NCBI GenBank assembly: GCA_016712635.1
Contig: JADJQS010000001.1
Coordinates: forward strand, 470,001-534,000
Length of the DNA: 64,000 nt
DNA from: Gammaproteobacteria bacterium
GTDB taxonomy: Bacteria > Pseudomonadota > Gammaproteobacteria > SZUA-140
Direction: 5' to 3'
The notes under the pieces are model-generated. The model saw nothing but the letters and a program-made list of their open reading frames with translations. It made no database searches and was not told the DNA's origin. The position numbers and the translations under genes are program-made. Below are positions 35,056 through 44,521 of the stretch, one piece after another; position 1 is the stretch's first letter, and each line of letters opens with the position of its first letter.

Positions 35056-36536
35056 TCAGCCGCCCGCCGCGACTTCGCGATAAAACGCGGTCAGGCGCTG
35101 CACCGCGCCGGCGGCGGGATCCTGCTGCCGCAGGCGCTCGATGCATTCGTGTGCCTGGCGCAGATATTGATCATTGCGTCCGTCGCGCTTCATCCTCAGA
35201 AGCATGACCTTGGCCGTATTCATATTGATGGTGCGATTCGCCGGCAGGTCGCGTATCGCCTGCTGGAACAATTCAGCGGCCTCCTCCAGTCGCCCCTCCT
35301 CCGCCAGATGGACACCGTCGTTATTGAGCCGGACCACTTCGTCCCGCACCCGCGCGATGAGCCGTTCGCCCTCTTCCGCCATGCCGGCATCGCGGAATAC
35401 TTCCCGCACCTCCTGCAGCAGGCCCTCGTCCTCGTGGCGGTTGCCGATTGCGCGCTGCATCAGTTCAACGGCGGTCGCGTGTTCACCGCGCGCGAGCAGC
35501 ATGCGCGCCAGCTCCACCATGGCCTCGGGCGAGACGTCGTCATCCATGCCGGCATAGATTTTCATCGCTTCCTCGCAGGAAGCCTGCGCACCGGCCTCCT
35601 CGCCCAACAGGCGGTGCACCAGGCACTCCGCCGCCGCCGCGCGCAGACGTGCCTCGGGATCGGTGCTGAAGTCGCGGCGCAGATCGCGCAGGACGCGCAG
35701 CGCGCTCCCGGCGTCGAACTGCATGAGGGCGCGCGCCTGCTTGATGTAACTGGACGCGGTGCGGTACACGGAGCGACTGCCCAGGGCGACCGCCGCGCCG
35801 AAGGCGCGCGCTGCGAGCCGGTAGTGTCCGTCGCGCAAAGCGAGCTCGCCGAGCGCCATCTGCCGGCGTATCGAGCGTGGCGAAAGTTCGAGGGCGGTGC
35901 CCAGCGATTTCCGCGCCGCGTCGTGGTCACCGAGCAGGGTCCGCACCCTGGCCAGCCAGTCGTAGGCCTCGAGCTGGCGCGGATGCGCCGCCAGCGTCCG
36001 TTCGAAGGCGACCGCCGCGCCCGCGTAGTCTTTCACCAGAAAACGCACGCGGCCGCTGCCGAGTCCCGCCCACACGGCCTTGCGGCGCGTGAACACCTGG
36101 GCGTATATCGCCTCCGCCTGGGGGAACTTCTCCAGCGCTGGCGCTGCATGCGGGCGGAAAACTGCTCGCGGGTGAAGGGCAGGGAGAGATAATCGTCGGG
36201 ACGGCATTCCAGCACCCCCATCACCACCTGCGCGGTATTCTCCGCAGTCACCATGACGAAGAGTGTGGACGCCTTGAGAATCCCCTTGAAGCGCGCCTCC
36301 TCCAGCAATTGCTGTCCGTCACGGCCGGCGCCCAGGTGGAAATCGCATAACACAACGTCGTAGCCGACCTGCGCCATCATCCCAATGGCCTCGGCTGCGT
36401 ATGCGGTCTCATCGATCTGTTCCGCACCGCTCTCCGCCAGCATCATTTTCAACAGGCGGCGTGTATCGGCGGACTCATCGACGATCAGAAAGCGTGCGCG
36501 CTTGAAATCGCAGGATGTATCAACGGGCTTACTCAT
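35056..36536 (-). pseudogene. CheY-TPR response regulator, frame broken by an internal deletion
   Basis: The start (36536) encodes a receiver domain: FLIVDESADTRRLLKMML, phosphoacceptor Asp in VVLCDFHLGAGRDGQQLLEE, and DDYLSLPFTREQFSAR, where Ser replaces the usual KP Lys. After about residue 133 the frame changes near 36135-36146. The rest, to 35056, encodes tetratricopeptide-like helices (AYDWLARVRTLLGDHDAARK, LSPRSIRRQMALGELALRDG, EGRLEEAAELFQQAI). Intact family members carry about 55-60 residues between receiver and this TPR point that are missing here, which suggests a deletion between the tandem CAGCGC repeats at the junction. If the truncation is real, the two parts would be translated separately or not at all. 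Confidence 0.8.
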
Positions 36537-36692
36537 GACTATTAACCGCGCAGGCCAACCCCCTAGGGGGCGATCACTTCCGCGCTCCAGACGGAAGTCC
36601 ATGGTGTTAACGGACTTTTATCAGGTTAACTTTAAGGAATTCGCCCCCGGCCGGCTGACAATCACCCCCGGAGTGTGCTATTAAGACGCGCG

Positions 36693-37328
36693 ATGGATCT
36701 GTTCTCTTTGATTTCCCCCTCGGAGTTGTCCGCGCTCGCCACTGTCATCATGACCGACGTGGTGCTCGCGGGCGACAACGCCATCGTGGTCGGCATGGCG
36801 GCGGCGGGCCTGCCCGCCGAACAGCGCCGTCGCGCGATCCTCTACGGCATCATCGCCGCCACTGTGATGCGCATCCTGTTCGCCTTGGCTACCACCCAGC
36901 TGCTGCAGATCATCGGGCTCATGCTCGCCGGCGGCATCCTGCTGCTGTGGGTCGGCTGGAAACTGTATCGAGAGCTGAGCACGCCCCGCGCACATGCGGA
37001 GGAGGAGGGCGAGGCGGTGCTGGAAGGCAAGGACGTCACGACGCGTAAACCCAAAACCTTCCGTGATGCCGTGACCCAGATCGTCGTCGCCGACATCTCC
37101 ATGTCGCTCGACAATGTACTCGCTGTCGCCGGCGCCGCACACGAACACCCCTGGGTGCTGGTATTCGGACTGGTGCTGTCGGTGGCCCTGATGGGGGTGG
37201 CTTCGACTGTCATGGCGCGGCTGCTCGTACGCCACCGCTGGATCGGCTACGTCGGCCTGCTAGTCATCCTGTATATCGCGCTCACCATGATGTGGGACGG
37301 AGCCCATCAGGTCGCGCAGGCAGTTTAA
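36693..37328 (+). CDS. TerC-family membrane protein (YjbE type)
   Basis: A 211-residue integral membrane protein of the TerC / YjbE family, implicated in metal-ion (often Mn2+) export. About seven helices are visible. The two acidic signature motifs lie within them: MTDVVLAGDNAIVVGMAA near residue 17 and VADISMSLDNVLAVAGAA near 131, each with the conserved DN pair. I chose the ATG at 36693; a GTG six codons upstream has a better GGAG site and is possible. No yybP-ykoY riboswitch signature was found upstream. The stop overlaps the FkbM gene's stop. Confidence 0.9.
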   Translation: MDLFSLISPSELSALATVIMTDVVLAGDNAIVVGMAAAGLPAEQRRRAILYGIIAATVMRILFALATTQLLQIIGLMLAGGILLLWVGWKLYRELSTPRAHAEEEGEAVLEGKDVTTRKPKTFRDAVTQIVVADISMSLDNVLAVAGAAHEHPWVLVFGLVLSVALMGVASTVMARLLVRHRWIGYVGLLVILYIALTMMWDGAHQVAQAV

Positions 37329-38139
37329 GCCGGCCCGAGTGATGGCTCTCCCGCGTCACCAAGTGCAGTGGGCCTGGAGCCGGCAGGATTGCTCAGACAG
37401 GCGGTGGTGTTCATCTTGTCCGCAAGGAATCGGTAACCCGCCGCTATAAGCCGCTTGATCAGCGTTTCATACTGCTCATTCGTCATACAGGAGTTTTCGA
37501 AGTGGATAATGGCCGGCCGACACCGCCCCAGATCAAGCATCGACAACACCTCGTAATCGTAACCCTCGGTATCGACCTTCAAGACATCCGGCATCTTAGG
37601 CGACAGCGCGAGTAATTCACTGAGGGTGATACAGGAAACCTGTTGTTCGACAATTGCCTCCTCACCCAATCCGATGCGGCGGGCATGCCCCAGGACATGC
37701 CTCCGGTCAAAGCTGGCCACACCGTTGGTGCGGGCCCAATGGGGCAAGTCATTCCGCACCTCGATCAGCTGCGGATCCAAGCGGTACAGCGTCATCGCAT
37801 CGGCATCCGAATGGATCGCCTTGTTAAGCAGGGTAATCCCGGGATAGGCGGCGAAGTTTTTTGCAGAATGGCGAAAACGTCTGGCTGGGGCTCCACCATG
37901 AGACCGGAGGCGCTATGATTGCGAACATAGCGAATGAGGTCATCGGCCCTGCTGACACCGTCATTGGCGCCGATCTGAATGAAATGAAGCTTGCCGCCAT
38001 TACGGAAGACTTCATGCTGGATAAGGAAATCAAGATCAGCGGAAAAGAGCACATTCTCCCGCAAAATAACCGGCATCGTCCGCTCGATGCGATGCCCCTT
38101 TCCTGCAAGCAATTTGTTCAACAGTTCCCGGGCGTTCAT
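37325..38139 (-). CDS. FkbM-family methyltransferase (single frameshift as sequenced)
   Basis: FkbM-type enzymes O-methylate sugars or small molecules using SAM. The first part (from 38139) holds KLHFIQIGANDGVSRADDL, the SAM-binding motif, and GLMVEPQPDVFAILQK. The second part (from about 37855 to 37325) continues in another frame: NFAAYPGITLLNKAI, LKVDTEGYDYEVLSMLDLGR, then ENSCMTNEQYETLIKRLIAA. The break falls in a run of six A on the coding strand (T6 at 37857-37862); seven would restore one open frame of about 270 residues. It is either a real phase-variable or decayed gene, or a one-base sequencing error. It is AT-richer than the core genes and abuts the integrated element. Confidence 0.82.
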
Positions 38140-38345
38140 ACTACCTGATTCATTTAGATGAGCCTTATCGCCTCTCGCGCTGGTCGTTCAGTACGTAAAA
38201 ATACCGCGTACGACTAATCGTATCTTTTACATACAGAAGGTCTACGAAGGTCAATTCGCAGTTTACAGACAAAGGCGCTCAGGGTTGCCGCGAATCCAGA
38301 AACAACAATTGTAACTGCCGTGCAATGTAATAAGTATTTCGTGTA

Positions 38346-38393
38346 TATGGAGCTGGCGAGAGGAATTGAACCCCCGACCGGCTGATTACAAAT
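38346..38393. repeat. attL, displaced 3' part of tRNA-Thr
   Basis: 48 bases identical to 47935-47982, running from the tRNA anticodon loop to just past the encoded CCA end. Outside this length the two sides diverge at once, which marks the crossover segment. Confidence 0.93.
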
Positions 38394-38511
38394 TCGATTT
38401 TTCCCAGTTTGACTGAATTTGACCTACTTTGCATAGGTATTATAACTACCTGTCCTATATTGACATTTCTTTGAATTGCTCCGTACACTCATGACACACT
38501 TTGACGTGCGG

Positions 38512-38532
38512 TGCCTACATAGTGCCTACAAA
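38512..38532 (+). promoter_or_regulatory. Left pair of arm-type integrase sites
   Basis: TGCCTACATA (38512-38521) and TGCCTACAAA (38523-38532) are tandem copies 11 bases apart in the same orientation. The second covers the GTG start of the integrase (38522), so integrase could repress its own gene. The same decamer pair with the same period occurs near attR. Confidence 0.72.
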
Positions 38533-39848
38533 TTCGGTCAATCAGTCGGTCAAGCTCACCAAGTCGGTGGTGGATAAACTTGCCCCGCCGACAACGGGTC
38601 AAGTGTTCTATCGCGACACCGAGTTGAAGGGCTTTGGGCTGCGCATCACCGAGAACGGCACCAAGTCTTTCATCCTCGAAAAGCGCATCCAGGAAAGATG
38701 CGCCGGATCACGCTAGACGATTTGGTCCCCTGACGGCGGAACAGGCGCGCCAATATGCGCGCCAGGAGCTCGGCAAGATCGCGCTCGGACGAAACCCGGT
38801 GCACGAGCGACAGGCGACCAAGCTGCAAGCGACCAGTCTCAAACACGCATATACCGAGTTCATGAAGGCCCGGAAGACCCTGCGGGCTAGCACGCGCAAG
38901 GACTATACGCGGATCTTCAACACGATCTTTACGACCTGGCACGACAAACCCCTGACCGCCATTACCAAGAAAATGGTCTTGGATCGGCACCAGGAGTTGA
39001 CCGAATCGCGAGGCAAGGCGCATGCCGATCTGTGCATGCGGTTTCTGCGCTCGGTGCTCAACTTTGCCAAGGCTGTCTACGATGACCCCTACGGCCGCTC
39101 CGTGCTGCCGGAAAACCCCGTCCGGGTCCTGACGGTGACTCGCTCCTGGAACAAGATCGAACGACGCCGGACCTTCATTAAGCCGGTGGATCTGCCGCGG
39201 TGGTATACAGCCGTGCGCGCCTTACGCCTGTGTGAGCTCACCGACCCCAACTTGCCGGGGGAGGTGGACTATTCGCTGTATGAAACGGTGGCGGACTTCT
39301 TGGAGCTGCTGCTGTTTACCGGCCTGCGCCGGCAGGAGGCCTTAACGTTGCAGTGGCAGGACGTGGATCTGCGATCCCACCTGCTGACCATTCCCACGAC
39401 GAAAAACGGGGTGCCCTTACACCTACCCCTCTCCGATCATCTGTTGCGCCTCTTGGCAGGACGGCGCGAGGCGGCCATCAACCCGTACGTCTTCCCCGGC
39501 AAAACCGGCCACGGCTATTTAATCGAACCCAAGCGGCAGATGAAAAAGGTGGTGGAGGCCTCCGGCGTCCCCTTCACAGCGCACGATCTGCGCCGCACCT
39601 TCATCACCGCCGCGGAAAGTCTCGATATCTCCGCCTACGCCATTAAGCGGCTAGTCAATCACAAGGTCAACAATGACGTGACCGAGGGTTACATCGGGTG
39701 GGATATCGATCGACTGCGCGAGCCGATGCAGCGGATTACCGATTTATTACTCAGACACGCACGCGGGGACGATCCCGGCGCGAACCGTTCTCCTATAGGC
39801 TCAAGCAAGCGTCCCCGCCATGCTGCATTATCACTTGTTCGAGTTTGA
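38522..39848 (+). CDS. Tyrosine-recombinase integrase (two close single-base frameshifts as sequenced)
   Basis: The N-terminal part from GTG 38522 has the DUF4102-type arm-binding domain (KLTKSVVDKLAPPTTGQVFY, LKGFGLRITENGTKSFILEK). After two apparent one-base losses, near 38693 and 38716, the frame resumes as RFGPLTAEQARQYARQELGK and runs to 39848. Catalytic residues are present: Arg in FTGLRRQEAL, HxxR in HDLRRTFITAAE, His in VNHKVNN, and the nucleophile Tyr in TEGYIGWDIDRL. It sits beside attL and reads into the element, as expected for the island's own integrase. A continuous protein would have about 440 residues. Confidence 0.86.
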
Positions 39849-40633
39849 TCTGGCGTTTGATCTCAAAACCGGGAGACTGCCCGATAGCCTGCATCTGTTT
39901 TTCGGGGACCAGCTCACCCGAGCACGCGCGTTACTTGCCGACCGAACACCGACTCAAATCGATTTCCTCATCGATTCCCTAGATTGGATCTTAAGAGAAA
40001 GCGGGCCAAAGGAATTTGAAACGGCAATAGCTGCTACCGAACGCGATGGCGAGTGCTTCATCAGCCGGGTGAAAGCACTAAAACTGCGCCGGGAAGAGTT
40101 TGACATTACTGGGCAACCCTCACTGCCGGATGCCTCCTGGGTGGATTATTTCGCAGTACTCACCCTCGCCTACGTCAGTGAATATCTCTACGAATCTAAA
40201 GGCAACCCCATACACCAGGCCCTCAACACAGCGGTGAGTATAGCGGTAACATGATCGACTGGGCCCTGGAAGCGATGGATGCGGGCTTACGCCCGAACAC
40301 CTAAAAGTGCTGGCACTCCAGAAACCGAGTTGAATGCGCAGACCAAGGTAAATTTAGAGACAGCGGTTCAAACCGAATTGCAAGCACGCGGCCGGAAGGG
40401 GAGGACTAAAGCGAGCGGCACGTTTTTCTGAGCTACGAGAGAAAGTCCCTCACCTATATGCGACGAAATATCCTAGAAAATCCGCGCGCGCAGCTGCACA
40501 CTTGATCTATCAAGAACTCAAATCGGATGTTGATGAAATTCTCAACACCGATGATCCCGAGAAGCGGCTCGAAATTTGGATTGGAAAATATAAGCGTAGG
40601 TTACACGCACAGCCGACCTCGGCAGATGGATAA
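39820..40633 (+). pseudogene. Uncharacterised element protein, broken by several frameshifts
   Basis: The first 144 residues are open (FEFDLAFDLKTGRLPDSLHL, PTQIDFLIDSLDWILRESG, SWVDYFAVLTLAYVSEYLYE). Two further segments follow in other frames: WALEAMDAGLRPNT near 40260 and then, after a short linker, a charged end (FSELREKVPHLYATKYPRKS, LNTDDPEKRLEIWIGKYKRR) closing at 40633. Similar charged C-termini with a SARAAA-type motif occur in small proteins next to integrases of other islands, so I read it as one gene of about 270 residues with at least two indels. It overlaps the integrase end by 29 bases. Function unknown. Confidence 0.5.
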
Positions 40634-40647
40634 AACTAAAACCCAAC

Positions 40648-41662
40648 TTACACCTTGGCGCGGTATTGCAGTGGCTCTAACTCAAAATGGGCGTCCAGGG
40701 CGCCCGTCACGATAAAAAATTTCCCACGCCCTATATCGATATCAAAATGAAACACGCGGTACAGATAGTAATGAGCACTCTGTTTTGAAAACGCGAGCTC
40801 CGTACTTGTCAGATAAAACCCGGTTTCTGAACCGCCACGGGTAGTTTTGACTTCAATATATTTAGGCTCTCCCTCCGGGGTGTACGACAAAACATCATTG
40901 CCCGGCCCCATCCCTTCAAGCACGGCGACATGACGCACTTTCGCGGCAAGATCGGGACGCCCGTTCTCTTGTAGTGTCTTACGCTCATGGGCGAGCACCT
41001 GTACTTCCCCTGCCAGCCCCAATTTTCGATTCATCGCATCGCGCGATTCATAGTCAGGAGACTTACGCGTGCGAAATGTCTTAGTCGTCACACCGCCACG
41101 CGTAACACGTACAGCCGGCGCCGGTGTTTCCGTTAACTCTGTTGCTAGGACAGTAAGAGGTTGTTGCTCTGAGTTAGAAAGTGTGTCGGTGTCCGGATCA
41201 AGCTTCAAACCAATATTACGCAACGTCGCCTGATCAATCTGCCAGTCGAGAATTTGCCACTGGAAATAGACGGGTCGCTACGGTCTTTGTCGTGAGACAG
41301 GTATTTCAACTTGCCGAGATAGGTATACGGACGATTGTCCTTTGTCCGCAAAAATAGGTAGATTGAATGCTTAAATTCATTGTGGGCGATGAATTGCTGG
41401 ATGATGCGCGTATCAAGCCCTGTCGCGGCTGGGATTGCCATGACAGAAATTCCACTCTCCGTCACCCTTCATCAAAGATGTGCTCCCCTGAGCTGACCAA
41501 AAGGTCACGAAAAAGACAAAATCCTTCACGCTCCGGAATCTGAATAAATCCATGAAGTCCCCACGTACCGGCCTGCGGTGTAAAGGGCACGTCCGGCGCG
41601 AAAATGTCATGGACATCCTCACGGGTATAAGCTTTATAGCGTTCAAGTGGTCGTGCAGTCAT
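40648..41662 (-). CDS. DUF3427-like / DUF3883-domain protein, putative nuclease-related (frameshifted as sequenced)
   Basis: Restoring several single-base indels gives one protein of about 335 residues from the ATG at 41662. The N-terminal part reads TWGLHGFIQIPERE, DFVFFVTF, GEHIFDEG, then IIQQFIAHNEFKHSIYLFLR and RPYTYLGKLKYLSHDKD, followed after a frame break by VYFQWQILDW. This resembles DUF3427 domains found at the end of restriction-type helicases. The C-terminal part is DUF3883 (LGLAGEVQVLAHERKTLQEN, NDVLSYTPEGEPKYIEVKTT, FYLTSTELAFSKQSAHYYLY), a restriction-endonuclease-like fold with an EVKTT-type active site. It follows the HIT gene by three bases on the same strand. A DNA-defence role is inferred. 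Confidence 0.72.
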
Positions 41663-41665
41663 CGC

Positions 41666-42047
41666 TCAATAGCTCTGCTTCGCGGGGATAACGCCACGGA
41701 CCCCGCCTCTGGGCACAGCCACGTCGCCGGTATATCGGGGAAATGATATGAATATGTGCATGCATGACGGTCTGTCCGGCGTGCTCCGATGTTGAGTCCA
41801 ATGTTATAGCCATCTGGGGCGTACTTTTTATCGAGATAGTCTTTTACGTCAGCGACCAGCGTCCACAGCGCGGAACGCTCCTCCTGCGTAACCTCAGAAA
41901 ATAGTCCGAAATATGCCGTCTTGGGATCACCAGGGTATGGCCGTCACTCACGGGATAACGATCCAGGCGCGCGTAGGCCAGCTCGCTAGAAAGATAGCCC
42001 GGCTCGTCATCACAAACGGGCACAACCGCTTCCGTCGTATTCACCAT
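41666..42047 (-). CDS. HIT-family (histidine triad) protein (frameshifted as sequenced)
   Basis: HIT proteins are small nucleotide hydrolases or transferases. The N-terminal half is open (CDDEPGYLSSELAYARLDRY, SDGHTLVIPRRHISDYF). After a one-base loss in an A-run near 41906 it continues SEVTQEERSALWTLVADVKD and YAPDGYNIG. After further single-base changes it reaches the catalytic HAHIHII (HxHxH, about 41745-41765) and ends GVIPAKQSY at 41666. Its stop lies three bases before the ATG of the DUF3427/DUF3883 gene, so the two are one operon. The start is uncertain: 42047 or an in-frame Met at 42083. Confidence 0.72.
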
Positions 42048-42127
42048 GTATCGATCGCCCAAATTCCAGAAACGGATCTTCATATCACTCAAATCGAGAA
42101 TTTCATAGATCTTCATATTACTAAAGA

Positions 42128-42180
42128 ATATATCCCAAGCACTTCGAATATATCGCAAGCACCATAGATATATCTCAAGC
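42128..42180 (+). repeat. Three iteron-like direct repeats, period 20 bases
   Basis: ATATATCCCAAGC, ATATATCGCAAGC and ATATATCTCAAGC occur at 42128-42140, 42148-42160 and 42168-42180. All three differ only at the same centre base and are spaced exactly 20 bases apart. They lie between the leftward HIT gene and the rightward AlpA-rep genes. They may be AlpA or Rep binding sites, or part of an origin; the regularity is seen, the role is inferred. Confidence 0.8.
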
Positions 42181-42255
42181 CGCTTGCGCCATTCCAGCAC
42201 ATTCAAACAGACCGTATTCCTTGTCCTCGGTATCACATGGACAAGGAGTACCACG

Positions 42256-42465
42256 ATGACTGACTCGCTGTTAACAACCGAACAGGCCGCTCACTATCTT
42301 GGCGTAAGCAAAGCCTTTCTAGAGCGTGACCGTTGGGCCGGGGCCAAAATACCGTTTATCCGGGTAGGGCTCCGCGCTGTCCGGTATCGTAATGCGGACC
42401 TTAACGCCTATATCACGAGCCGTGTTCGGCGATCGACCTCCGATCCCGGACCCAAGGCCGCATGA
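42256..42465 (+). CDS. AlpA-like helix-turn-helix regulator / excisionase
   Basis: A 69-residue DNA-binding protein of the AlpA/MerR-like excisionase group. The winged-helix core is LLTTEQAAHYLGVSKAFLER followed by IPFIRVGLRAVRYRNADLNA, matching helix-turn-helix_17. Such proteins control integrase expression or excision in P4-like and other islands. An AAGGAG site sits eight bases before the ATG at 42256. Its stop overlaps the start of the rep gene by four bases (ATGA). Confidence 0.85.
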   Translation: MTDSLLTTEQAAHYLGVSKAFLERDRWAGAKIPFIRVGLRAVRYRNADLNAYITSRVRRSTSDPGPKAA

Positions 42466-44213
42466 CTGCCGTCACCCGGCCGGTCCTCGGGCCGAGCCCG
42501 GCAGAGCGTCTCCTGTGGGAACTCACGACCCCGGATGGGGCCGACCGGAAATTCCGCCGGCCACTCCTGAACGGTCTTCGGAAAAGTTCCGGATACCCAC
42601 CGCGCGGAATACCGGACCATCGCCCAGCGACATGGCCGGGGGGAGGCCAATCTTTGGCTCTTGGATCGTGCAAAACGGTTATCCCCACGCGTTTATCGAC
42701 TGGCCAGCGACGAGGATGCGCTGAGAGCCGCGACCCGGCGACAGACGGCCGATTTCAGGCGATTGGCCATCCAACATACCCACGAGCGGGCCTATCGCCT
42801 GATTTGCCCTTACGTCGCCGCTCTGGGGGCGAAACCTCCCATCCCCAGCAGCACCGTCTCTCTCCAGGCGCCATTGCCCGGTTGGGCGATGAGGCTGGCG
42901 ACGCCTTCTGCGACGGGCCTGCGGGCGGAAAGTGGAATCCTTCGCCATCGAGATTGGACAAGTTCACCGCGGCGCCGGGATCTATGCCAGTGATGAAGCC
43001 GTGGGCCGCGACGGGCGCAGAAAGCCCGAAATCGCGCGCGCTCTGGAGGCCACCACAGCGGTCAACGAACTGGACCAGGAATACACCCTCCAGCAACTCG
43101 CAGATCTCAGCGTCTCAAACCCTCATATCCGACGGTCTGAGCTGATGGCCCGAATCGTTGGGTTTGAAACCCTCGCCCGGCAGAGGGGACATGAGTCTGT
43201 ATTCATCACGATTACCTGCCCCTCCCGGATGCACGCCTGGCGGTCGGTGGGTCAGAAGAATTCCACCTATGACGGCACCACTCCCCGAGAAGCGCAGTCG
43301 TACCTGAATAAGCAGTGGGCTAAGATCCGGGCAGCACTCCAGAGACGAGGCATTCACCCGTATGGTTTCCGGATTGTTGAGCCTCACCACGACGCTACCC
43401 CCCACTGGCATTTATTACTGTTTATCGAGCCAGGTCACGTCGAATCGCTCCTCGCCGTAATACGACGCTACGCGTTGGAAATTGACGGCGATGAACCAGG
43501 GGCAGAGCAGCACCGCGTTAAGGTCGAACGGATCGATCCGGCGAAAGGCTCGGCCGCGGGTTACGTCATTAAGTATGTGAGTAAAAATATTGACGGTCAT
43601 GGACTCGACCAAGACGTTTACGGGAATGACCCCGTTAAGGGCGCCGAGCGTATCGAGGCTTGGGCTTCAACCTGGGGGATTCGACAATTCCAGCAAATTG
43701 GGGGCCCGCCTGCCACTGTATACCGGGAGCTGCGTCGGCTTAACACGGAGACTGCGGGATCCTGGAAGAGGCCCGACGATCGGCGGATGCGGGAGATTGG
43801 GCCAACTATACCTTAGCGATGGGAGGCCCACAGGCCCGCCGAAAAACTCACCCGATTCGACCAGCCAAATGTATAACGACAAGCCGGGCCGGTATGGGGA
43901 CCCGGTGGGCTGGCAAGTGCACGGGGTCGAAGCGGGCCCCGTAATAGTACCGACCCGGCTTCATGAGTGGCGTATACGTAATACGAGCTCTGCCCAGCCG
44001 CTTGTGCCCAAGGATCTTGCTGGACAAGTTAACTATACGTATGGACTTCCCCCGTATACGTATAACAGGGTCTCGGTCTTAACGGACTTAACGTTAACCG
44101 AACACCCCTGTATTACGGGGGTGCCCCTGTATAACGGGGGCAAGAATCAATTACCGGGTAGGAGTTCCTGTATAACAGGGGGCGGGGCTTCCACAGGGGC
44201 CGCCCTTCGATAA
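42462..44213 (+). CDS. HUH replication initiator, phage P2 gpA type (several frameshifts as sequenced)
   Basis: The best-preserved segment (42932-43816) carries the rolling-circle motifs. Motif 1 is VFITITCPSRMH, motif 2 (HUH) is ATPHWHLLLF at about 43397-43426, and motif 3 is GYVIKYVSKNI with two tyrosines three residues apart (43562-43576), as in P2 gpA. Upstream pieces in other frames (LDRAKRLSPRVYRLASDE near 42660; GAIARLGDEA near 42870) and downstream pieces (SADAGDWANYTLAMGG; YGDPVGWQVHGVEAGPVIVP) belong to the same protein. It would nick the element at a double-strand origin to start replication. The 3' limit is uncertain because the frame runs on through a repetitive stretch. Confidence 0.78.
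44071..44182 (+). repeat. Cluster of TATAACnGGG near-palindromes at the end of rep
   Basis: TAT(A/T)AC(A/G)GGG occurs at 44071, 44111, 44130 and 44171, with spacings 40, 19 and 41 that are close to multiples of 20 bases. Three copies sit in imperfect palindromes (CCCCTGTATTACGGGGG, CCCCTGTATAACGGGGG, CCTGTATAACAGG). They could be a replication origin, operators or a repetitive coding tail (PCITG, PLYNGG, SCITGGG). Confidence 0.6.
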
Positions 44214-44521
44214 ATGGGTTCCTTGGAGTTCTGTCAATAACTGTACGCGAATCGGCGCGCTTTTATAGCGTACCGATGAATTCTCTAACTTAGAATCAAT
44301 GCGCCAAGATCAGAAGAGAACACCGGATCTCACTTCACGTACAGCTGTAACCTATTTCAATTTCATGACAGGCGGTACGCGGGGCACCACCTCCATCATA
44401 TGGAAAAAAGTACACGATCTCCAATGTCGGGGATCGAACCATAAACGCACTCTCGGTGAAAGAATACGTTCCCTTCTGGAGTGGATATAAAACCCCCAGG
44501 CTCCGTAGCGAAAATCAGCAA
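44214..44521. other. Non-coding stretch between convergent rep and kinase genes
   Basis: About 308 bases with no convincing gene on either strand. Short frames here are antisense or stop-limited. I see no clear terminator; a weak CCCCCAGGC/GTAGCG stretch lies before the kinase stop. It separates the rightward replication module from the leftward kinase operon. Confidence 0.5.

Noticed and set aside
36603..36692. Possible yybP-ykoY riboswitch before the TerC-family gene
   Set aside because: The GC-rich leader lacks the conserved paired loops of that motif; only a CCCCCTAGGGGG palindrome and two GTTAAC sites are seen.
38279..38488. Short minus-strand frame across attL
   Set aside because: It reads through the tRNA-derived repeat and has no start context or protein features.
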